Shown: piece after piece, positions 17,272 through 25,000 of the stretch
Layout of the letters: each line of letters opens with the position of its first letter
Numbering within the stretch: the stretch's first letter is position 1
Assembly: GCA_944325605.1 (NCBI GenBank)
Contig: CALVAX010000012.1
Location: 1-55,510 of the forward strand
Direction of reading: 5' to 3'
DNA from: Candidatus Gastranaerophilales bacterium
Lineage (GTDB): Bacteria; Cyanobacteriota; Vampirovibrionia; Gastranaerophilales; Gastranaerophilaceae
Length of the DNA stretch: 55,510 nt
Program-made: the position numbers and the translations under genes
Notes under the pieces: generated by a model
Seen by the model: only the letters and a program-made list of their open reading frames with translations
The model's database searches: none
What the model was told of the DNA's origin: nothing

Positions 17272-18786
17272 TTATTCTTCCGGTTCTTCCATGTGTTCGT
17301 GCTTATGATCATGACACTGCAGAGAGGCATCCAGACCTTTTATCAAATCCTTATAGTGATATTGCATGGCATGCTCCGCTTTTTCATGAAGATTGTCGAC
17401 ATGGGTGTGCATTGCTATCTCTAAATTTGCTAATGAAATATTATATTCATAAAGTATTTGTGCGTACTGTTTTTTAGTATTGTTAAAATCCTCTCTTGCC
17501 CTTTGGTAAGCGATATAATCGGTTTCTCCTGCGTCATAGGCTGAATTTACCGTTTCAAAGTTTTCCTGCGCCTGTTTAAGCTTTTCTTCCGACGACAAGA
17601 CCTGTTTTTCTGCCCTTAAAACATTCAAATAGGCTTTCTTAACCTCAAAATATAAATCCTGACGGAATTTATCAACATCATTAGAGGCCAGATTAACTTG
17701 CGCCTGCGCTCTGTCTATTTCATGCTTCAACTGTTTTATGTTCACATTTGAAGAAAGATTTATGTACATACTCAGGCTGCTGTTTGTATAATCTCTGGTG
17801 TTATTAAATCCGTAACCGACGTTGCCTGTCAAATCAGGCAGATACTCTCTTTTTACATACTGAAGAGATTGTTTCATCGCGGACAGCATTGCATCAAGAA
17901 CCCACAAATCCGGACTGTTTTTTTCCGCAACCCCAAAAGATTCAGACATTGTATAAGGAAGTTTTTTAAAGTGTGAAGTCTTTTCTACTTTTGTTTTTAA
18001 GGCTACATCCACGATATTTTTATCTTTTGAAGTTTTTTTGCCATATCCTGCCGGCATATAAATATCTTCAAAATTGTATGTGTCAGTATTTTTAATACTA
18101 AAATCCGGCGCCGGAGCAATATAGAGAGAATTTGCAAGATCCGCAAGTGCCAGATTATAATCATTTTTTGCATCCAGAAGCTGGATTTTTGCCTCGCTCA
18201 GATTTAATCTGGCATTGGTAAGATCCGGTTTGTATTTTGAATTTTTACGTGCAAGTTTTTGCGCACGCTCAAGATTTTTTTCATTTAAAATAACATTATT
18301 CTGCGCTATTTCAACAATTGAAGCGGATTTTAATACAGAATAATATTTTGTTTTTACATCAAATATCGTATTACATATACTGTCAAGAAATTCATATTCA
18401 GCGGCAAGTTTGTAGAACCGCTCCATACGTATCAGAGAATTTGTCTTGCCGAAATTCCACAGCAGCTGGCTTAAGTAGACATTTACCTGAGGAAGTTCTC
18501 TGTTTGAAGACCCGTTGTAATTTTTATTGGAGTTGTAATCCTGATATATTCCGCTGTCAAACCCTAAAGCCGGAAAATACGCTGATTTTGCAATTCCGAC
18601 ATTGCTTATTGCGACCTGAAGATTGTAGGCTTTTCCTTTAATAACAGGACTGTTGTTAATCGCAACGCTCACACACTCATCAAGCGACAATACATCACCT
18701 TCTCTTACTGTCGGCTCCTCAATTGCCGACGCATAAGGAGAAATAAACAAAATTATTAATACTATAAAATATTTTAATCTACGCAT
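17272..18786 (-). CDS. TolC-family outer-membrane efflux protein with His-rich tail
   Basis: The start at 18786 gives a clean signal peptide (MRRLKYFIVLIILFISPYASA). The 504-residue product has the duplicated TolC-like coiled-coil layout, with long heptad-rich segments near residues 120-215 and 350-450. TolC proteins are trimeric outer-membrane ducts for type I secretion or RND efflux. The tail is unusual: many His residues between MHTHVDNLHEKAEH and HDHKHEHMEE, which suggests metal binding. The acyltransferase gene upstream on the same strand ends at 18809, so the pair is probably co-transcribed. No membrane-fusion or pump gene is adjacent. An in-frame start at 18834 would overlap the upstream gene and place residues before the signal peptide. 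Confidence 0.87.
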   Translation of the reverse strand: MRRLKYFIVLIILFISPYASAIEEPTVREGDVLSLDECVSVAINNSPVIKGKAYNLQVAISNVGIAKSAYFPALGFDSGIYQDYNSNKNYNGSSNRELPQVNVYLSQLLWNFGKTNSLIRMERFYKLAAEYEFLDSICNTIFDVKTKYYSVLKSASIVEIAQNNVILNEKNLERAQKLARKNSKYKPDLTNARLNLSEAKIQLLDAKNDYNLALADLANSLYIAPAPDFSIKNTDTYNFEDIYMPAGYGKKTSKDKNIVDVALKTKVEKTSHFKKLPYTMSESFGVAEKNSPDLWVLDAMLSAMKQSLQYVKREYLPDLTGNVGYGFNNTRDYTNSSLSMYINLSSNVNIKQLKHEIDRAQAQVNLASNDVDKFRQDLYFEVKKAYLNVLRAEKQVLSSEEKLKQAQENFETVNSAYDAGETDYIAYQRAREDFNNTKKQYAQILYEYNISLANLEIAMHTHVDNLHEKAEHAMQYHYKDLIKGLDASLQCHDHKHEHMEEPEE

Positions 18787-18808
18787 ACGTTTACCAGATA
18801 TTTTTATA

Positions 18809-19894
18809 TTAATCATTTGCGGTAATTTTTGCAACAGCTTTGTTTTTTAAGAATTTCAAAGCTTCTCCAATATAAGTAGTTATAATCATTCCGGCTATAA
18901 AATAAAAATACGTTGACTTTAACGGGCAGTAAAACCAGTAAATATCAATATTATTCTTAACTTCAAACGGAATATTTTTCAAATACAATGCGCTGTAGGT
19001 TATGAAATTAAATACCAGCAGATGATTTGCCATTATATGATAAGTATTTTGACCTATTTTATGCAAAAAATTCCAGTTTTTAATATATTCATAAGACACA
19101 TTTATAATCAGCAGACTCATCCATATTCCTGTAAAACCGGTCAACACCGGTACAATCCAGTTATCAAAATCACCCCATGCAAGAATAAAACTTAAGCCGA
19201 TACCGTCAATCGGCGTATAATCAGCATTTGTTAACCACAAAAGCGATTGCAAAACCAGCACGAATGATAATATTTTTAAATTAAAAATACATTCTTTATT
19301 TTTAAGTTTGTGTTCGTAAAAATCACCGGAAAATATAAATAACAGAGAAAACAGCATACGCACAACAGGCAAAAAACAAACACTCTTTGAAATTAGCGGC
19401 TCCATCTGAATTGCCGCGAGCGCAAGAGTCAAATATATTCCAAATCTGCCAATCTCACTCAAATTAAGTTTGTTAAACAGCCTGTTAATTAAATAATAAA
19501 CAATCAAACTGATAAAAAGTGCCGGTACAAACCACATCGGCGCAATCAAATCAAGTTGATGTCCGGTTATAAACGGCATCAAAAGTTCATTTTTTAAACT
19601 TACCGGCATCCCCCAGAACTTGCCAACAGCAGGAGTTACCAGAAAAGTAATCGCTAAATACGCTGCTTCATACAAAAAATACGGTATTAACAGACTTTTT
19701 ATCCGGTGTTTGCAATATTCCAAAAAGGAATATTTTTCATTAAACAGCATGCCTGCAATAAAAAAGAACAGCACAATCTGGAATGAAAACGGCGGAAACA
19801 TAGGAATAATAGAGAATTCAAGATGCCCTGAAATTACAACAATAATTGCCAGAGCTTTTAGTAAATTTATTTTGTCATTAAAAATCTTTGTCAT
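18809..19894 (-). CDS. Membrane acyltransferase (acyltransferase-3 family)
   Basis: The 361-residue integral membrane protein has about ten predicted helices. The N-terminal motif typical of acyltransferase-3 proteins is present: I-N-x-L-K-A-L-A-I-I-x-V-I-x-G-H, with H23 the conserved histidine, and an F-F-x-F-I-A-G-x-L-F segment. Such enzymes O-acetylate sugars of surface polysaccharides or lipids, moving the acyl group across the inner membrane. AAGGTGGAAAG provides the ribosome-binding site. The TolC gene follows 22 nt downstream. The target sugar is unknown. Confidence 0.85.
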   Translation of the reverse strand: MTKIFNDKINLLKALAIIVVISGHLEFSIIPMFPPFSFQIVLFFFIAGMLFNEKYSFLEYCKHRIKSLLIPYFLYEAAYLAITFLVTPAVGKFWGMPVSLKNELLMPFITGHQLDLIAPMWFVPALFISLIVYYLINRLFNKLNLSEIGRFGIYLTLALAAIQMEPLISKSVCFLPVVRMLFSLLFIFSGDFYEHKLKNKECIFNLKILSFVLVLQSLLWLTNADYTPIDGIGLSFILAWGDFDNWIVPVLTGFTGIWMSLLIINVSYEYIKNWNFLHKIGQNTYHIMANHLLVFNFITYSALYLKNIPFEVKNNIDIYWFYCPLKSTYFYFIAGMIITTYIGEALKFLKNKAVAKITAND

Positions 19895-19928
19895 CTTTCC
19901 ACCTTAATTAATTTAAAATTGAAAGAAA

Positions 19929-20876
19929 TTATTCCTCATCGCTATCAATAATTTTTCTTAAATTTTCTACAAGCGCAGATGCCGTCTCAAGTTTTGTATC
20001 AATTGAACCGGATACAAGTTTATTCACATCTTCTTCAAAGTTTTCCGGAAGAATTTTACAATTTTTCTTTGCAAAATCAACAAGTCTTTTTTCTCCGGGA
20101 TTCATAAGCCTGTTAAGGGCAAATAAAGTATCAAAATAACTCGCGAGAAATGCCGCTGTCCTGTGATTTATACTTACATAATCCTGTCTTAAGACTGCCG
20201 ATTCTATCTGGTCATAATATGAAAACATTACATCTTTTAAAAATGCAAAATTCTTGTTTATAATATTTTGTCTTAGTTTTTCCGGATAAGGGGTTTTTGT
20301 CATTTCCTGAAGTTTCTTAAATTTTCCGCTCCGGTCAAAAAGAATTTCGGACTTATTAACATTATCAACAAAACACGTTGTATAACCCATTGAAGCGTTT
20401 CCGTCAATCCAGACGTTTTTAATATTTTTTTCAATATCATCAAACGAGCGGTACATTATATCAACAGGTTTTCCGGTAGCTTTCAGATAATACACATCTC
20501 CGGTTTCAAAATAATGATTGTCAATTTCCGGATTGTCTGAATATTTGAGAGCAATTTCACGGCGTTTTTCTATAGCAGGCTCTTTCGAACAATAAATATA
20601 AATGTCATAGTCCGACCTGTTGTCTGAACTTTTGGCTGAAGATGAACCGCCCAAAACTACGGCTTCAACTTCATCAAGTTTTTTATAATCTTCCACGATT
20701 TTATTCAAAATTTTCACATTATCCATCCCGATTTCCCCAGTTTTCTCTACACTGCTTTTCTCAAAAACATCTTTCTCACCAAAAGACTTTAAGGATAAAG
20801 AGCTGTTAACGCCAATTCCAGCATCTGCCCTGTTTAATAAAGACTTTTTATTCAAACTAATACCGGTAATTTCCAT
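19929..20876 (-). CDS. Nucleotidyltransferase-domain protein with N-terminal tag
   Basis: The 315-residue protein contains a Pol-beta-type nucleotidyltransferase core. G-G-S-S-S-A-K-S precedes S-D-Y-D-I-Y-I (aspartates about 95 residues after the start), followed by V-D-I-M-Y as the third strand. A helical C-terminal domain follows. Family members transfer NMP groups to small molecules or proteins, often antibiotics. The substrate here is unknown. The first 35 residues (MEITGISL ... LKSFGEKD) lie outside the enzyme fold and resemble the tag on neighbours. GAGGTTT lies 2-3 nt before ATG. It is divergent from the small tagged gene at 20964. Confidence 0.75.
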   Translation of the reverse strand: MEITGISLNKKSLLNRADAGIGVNSSLSLKSFGEKDVFEKSSVEKTGEIGMDNVKILNKIVEDYKKLDEVEAVVLGGSSSAKSSDNRSDYDIYIYCSKEPAIEKRREIALKYSDNPEIDNHYFETGDVYYLKATGKPVDIMYRSFDDIEKNIKNVWIDGNASMGYTTCFVDNVNKSEILFDRSGKFKKLQEMTKTPYPEKLRQNIINKNFAFLKDVMFSYYDQIESAVLRQDYVSINHRTAAFLASYFDTLFALNRLMNPGEKRLVDFAKKNCKILPENFEEDVNKLVSGSIDTKLETASALVENLRKIIDSDEE

Positions 20877-20910
20877 TCAAACCTCATTCCAGATACATTA
20901 TACACAAAAC

Positions 20911-20938
20911 TTGACAAGAACTAAAGATATGATAAGAT
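20911..20938 (+). promoter_or_regulatory. Sigma70-type promoter
   Basis: TTGACA at 20911-20916 and TAAGAT at 20933-20938 are separated by 16 bp, upstream of the gene at 20964. Confidence 0.6.
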
Positions 20939-20963
20939 AAAAGTTAGGAAGGACTAACATAAA

Positions 20964-21428
20964 ATGAAAGTATCTTTTGTGCCGCAATTTAATACTTTTA
21001 ATACACTCAGGTACAATACCGGCTTTACGGCCGCAAACAAGCCCGGGAAAATCGCACGCGAAGAATTGGCCGAGTTAAGAGTTTTTCATCATCACATTTA
21101 TGAATACAAAAAAGGAATTCGAAACCTTATACTCACAACAGAAAAAGCAAAATATCGGGATTCAATAGAAAACAGACTTAAAAACGAAAAAATAGACTAT
21201 GTAATTCATGACATACCAAACGGAAAAATTAATGTGTATTTTGGCGAAAAAGCCTGCGTAGATGTTGTAAAAACTTTAAATCCTAAATTAAATGAACTTT
21301 CAGCCGAACAAGATTTTATGCTTGGCATAATGCTCGGTTATGACAGAGTAAAACAGTGTGAACGGTATTTGAAAATAAAAAACAATGTCATTAAACTCAA
21401 ATCAGCAAAAAACCAGCTCGGCGGATAA
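20964..21428 (+). CDS. Tagged protein of unknown function
   Basis: The 154-residue protein has no family I recognise. Its N-terminus shows the shared signature (M-K-V-S, then NTGFTAAN at residues 18-25). The body is basic, with a predicted alpha/beta pattern around residues 50-110 (for example NLILTTEKAKY and KINVYFGEKACVDVVK). That layout resembles small proteins with a DUF2023-like or ferredoxin-like fold, but this is only an impression. AGGAAGGA lies about 12 nt before ATG. It converges with the next gene, leaving a 1-nt gap. Confidence 0.6.
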   Translation: MKVSFVPQFNTFNTLRYNTGFTAANKPGKIAREELAELRVFHHHIYEYKKGIRNLILTTEKAKYRDSIENRLKNEKIDYVIHDIPNGKINVYFGEKACVDVVKTLNPKLNELSAEQDFMLGIMLGYDRVKQCERYLKIKNNVIKLKSAKNQLGG

Positions 21429-21429
21429 A

Positions 21430-22050
21430 TCAAATATGCCAGGTTTTAAACATTGCATTTACGTTTTTAACCTCATCCGGCTGCAAGAGATATGAAATTT
21501 CAGCCCAATCCCCGAACACAATTCTTTTGCCGTCGCTCGTAACAAATAATGCATCTTTGTTTGCAAAAAGTTCTCTGTTCAACACCTTGCCGTTTAACAG
21601 ATTTTTTACATTGTTTCTAAATGCCTGTTTAACTTCCGGTTTTACTTTGTCTGCAACTTTGTAATAAGGAACCAGAGCTTTTTCATTAACATCCATAATT
21701 GTCAAAAAATCATCCTGTCCCAGCGAAAAATATTTTACAAAGCGCGGCGTCATGCCGGTATCTGCGAAATCTCTTAAATTTTGTTCTAAATTAAATGCTC
21801 TGTCGCCATTTGACCGATAAAGAAGCAGGTTATTATATCTGTATAATTTTGCATCTTCACTGCGGAGAGGTACAGGTTTTGTCTTTTTTTCAAGGAATTC
21901 CGCAATAACCGCGGGTTTAGAATTTGAAATTTTTTGCACAAATTCCAAAGCTGTTTCGCTTATGCTTTGATCCGGATATTTTGGCACTAATTTACCTGCC
22001 GCAGATTTTGCTGAATTTATTAACTTTTGCGTGATACTCATAGAATCCAT
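21430..22050 (-). CDS. Unknown protein directly after the ART-domain gene; possible kinase-like fold
   Basis: The start at 22050 follows GAGGACAATT. An earlier in-frame ATG at 22062 has no site. The 206-residue protein lies 45 nt after the giant ART-domain gene on the same strand, so it is probably co-transcribed. The second half has a pattern loosely like the catalytic part of kinase-fold proteins: a hydrophobic strand (FLTIMDV), a long helix, an N-R-E-L-F-A-N segment, then V-T-S-D-G-K-x-I-V-F-G-D-W in the place of the metal-binding D-[FW]-x motif. I do not see a convincing ATP-binding lysine pair. It may be an immunity protein, chaperone or second effector for its neighbour. That is inference from position. 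Confidence 0.6.
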   Translation of the reverse strand: MDSMSITQKLINSAKSAAGKLVPKYPDQSISETALEFVQKISNSKPAVIAEFLEKKTKPVPLRSEDAKLYRYNNLLLYRSNGDRAFNLEQNLRDFADTGMTPRFVKYFSLGQDDFLTIMDVNEKALVPYYKVADKVKPEVKQAFRNNVKNLLNGKVLNRELFANKDALFVTSDGKRIVFGDWAEISYLLQPDEVKNVNAMFKTWHI

Positions 22051-22095
22051 AATTGTCCTCATATTACCATATTTACATTATTTGTCAATTTTATT

Positions 22096-25000
22096 TTATG
22101 CCGCCTGCTCGAAGAAAGTTTTCCAGTTCGCCTTGTACTCTTCCAGCGGAACGCAGAAAGCTTCCAAATCAAGACTTACACCCTGCTTGAGTGCCGGCTG
22201 GTCAATTCCGAGAGATTTGTACATACTTCTCATAAAGATATCAGATATGCCGTTTGATCCTCTTGCCCAGGGCATTACATTTGCCATAAGATAATAAATT
22301 TCCGCGATTTTATCATTTGCCATAGCTTTTTCGGCATCGGTAAGAGTTCCGCCGTTTTTAACCTTTTCAAACAACGGAGCAAGTTCATTATATCTTTCAC
22401 GCATATGATTCATTGCAGGTTCTACGGTTGCACTTTTCGGATGGTACATGCATTTGCCGCGTTGACAGTATATAAAATTAGTTAATTCAACATCTTCATA
22501 AGGTTTCGGCCTTTTAATTCCTTTAAAATCAGCATCATCGAGCATTTTATCAAATCTGTCGTAATATTCGCTGTAAGATCCGTTTTGGTCAAAAGGTGTT
22601 GTCGCACCGCCATCGTTATTATACCCGCGGTACACTCCTGAAAATTTACGTCTGTCGCTGACTTCGACATTAGAATCAAGCGTTGTTGAAACATCAAAAC
22701 TTCTGTAATCCTGAGCAATATTTTGGATTACATCATCAAAGCTTGCATTTGAACGGATACGTTCGGCTGCGGCCTCAGAAATCTGGTTCATCTGGTGCGC
22801 CCATTGAATATTTTTGCCGTAGTTTCTCTCATTAACCGAAGTTCTGGCAAAAAACTTGGATACTTCATTTAAGTTCGAAAGAATTTCTTTTACTTCTTCA
22901 GGTGAAGCGTTTTCAGGTATTATATCCTCCCATTTTACTTTAGCAAAATATTCATCGCCGAGAGTTGTCTGAAGCTTTTTCAATTCATCAGGAGCAGACT
23001 TTTCAACCTTATCTCTTACTGCAAAGCGTTTTTCAATAACTTCAACCGGTGCAGCATCCGGATTCTTGTCTATCAGCGTAAATTCCGGAGAATCTGAAAG
23101 GTAAATGTTCCGCAGGTTAGGATTCTTTTCAAAAGAATTCATCATACGGTTTATAGTATTTTCATCATATTTTTTAGCGGACAGTTTAATGATGTCCTGA
23201 AGTTTTGCCGGATCATGCCTGTAAGATTGCACTAAATACCTGATAGATACGGCATCCAGATTGGGATCTTTTGAAAGTGCAGCGATTACATCTCTTTGTT
23301 CAGGGAATTTCTTCAAGGTGTCAAGATGGAAATCCATAAGTTCGCAAACATCGGTAGTATCATTATTTGCTCTGCGCTGCACAGCCATGTAATCAAGAAT
23401 GTCCTTTTCATATTCTTGATTTCTGTAGGCTAAACTCAAAATTTTATATACATCATACTGTGGATTGTTATTAATATCATAACCGACTTTGATATTAGCA
23501 TTTGATATTGTTAATCTTGCAATATCGTCAACACTGTCAGGATATGCCTCCATCATATCTGCAATTGCATAAATCTCGTGCTGCGGACGGTTAGATTTAG
23601 AAGCAACATCCAAAACCTGAGATTTAATATCAGGGAAAGAATTTGCTATTTTTAACACCGTACTGAAATCATTACCCACAACCTTGCCATCGGAATTGTA
23701 ATGCAAGCGTAATGACGGATTCTGACAAATTTTGACCAGATCATCAATATTATTTTTATTGGCAATTTTGATTATCTCCGGCATTTCAAAATCATAACGT
23801 TTTCCGTTAGTTGCAATATCCATTAGTTGCTCTGCGATTTCAGGACGTCGTTCTATCTGCGATAACAGAGAGTTGATACCATTAACGTCTAAAGAACGAT
23901 TTGCGGCTTTTAATCTTTCAAAATTTGCCTCGTGCATTTTTGCCGCTTTTTGAACCTCGGCAGGATCCAGAGTTTTCACAAGATTATCAAAATCTTCCCT
24001 GAATTTTGTCTTATTTGGAGAATCCGGCAGTGCGGCAAGCAGAGCATTAATTTCGTTTATTTGTTCTGCAGTTTTTGCTTTTGTCATTCTGTCGGATATC
24101 AAGGATTCAATATCCTGAACCTCTCTGGCTGAAAGTTTTGAACCGTATACAGACCCTGATTCAACTGCAAGGACTTCAACCTCATCACCTGCACTGTTTT
24201 CAGCCTTATCTACAGTAACAGACTCCTCAACAGTTTCATTTTTGGGTGGTTCTGCTGCTTTTGGAACTTCCTCTTTTGCCGGTGTTGAAACTTCATTTTC
24301 AAGCGGGGCGATTTCTGATTTTACAGGCTCGCCGCCTTGAACGACTTCTGCTTTTATATGCCATGCACCGTCTTTATATTCAACTCCTTTAAATTTTAAT
24401 GAAGAATTACGCTGCAGCAAAAATTCCGCTTCAATGTAATTGTTATAACCCGGCACCGCAGCCGATATAAAAGCACCTTTTGTTCCTTCAGGGACTTCTA
24501 TTTCCCATTTTACAGGACTCTTATTAGAGAAAATCTTTGCATTCGACATTGATGTCCCTATAAAATTAGTATAAGTAACACCTAAGCCTTCTGCATTATT
24601 CAACATTTTAAGGACATCGTCCACATTACCGTTTTGGACAGCTTCTTCCAAGACTTCGGCTAATGTTTTATCTCCGACTTTTATTCCGCTTAAAACAGAA
24701 TAATCGTCTATTCTTTGAACCTTAATATCCTTTGGAACCGATTGTGATTCCAAAAACTCTTCCATAAATTTAACTTGTTCTATCATTTGCAGCCCTTCCT
24801 CACGAGTTATAGGCGCAAAGCCATTTTCTCTATACAAAACATCAGGAAAAGCTTCAGGATTATCTATATACTTAAATACCTCATACGGAACCGGGTCTTG
24901 AATTCTCGCGGCTATTGCACTTAGCCATTCCCCGCTTAATTCACCGTTGTTACGCTGTTCGACTATACTTTTTAAAGCTTCTATCTGACCGGCGTCCAGA

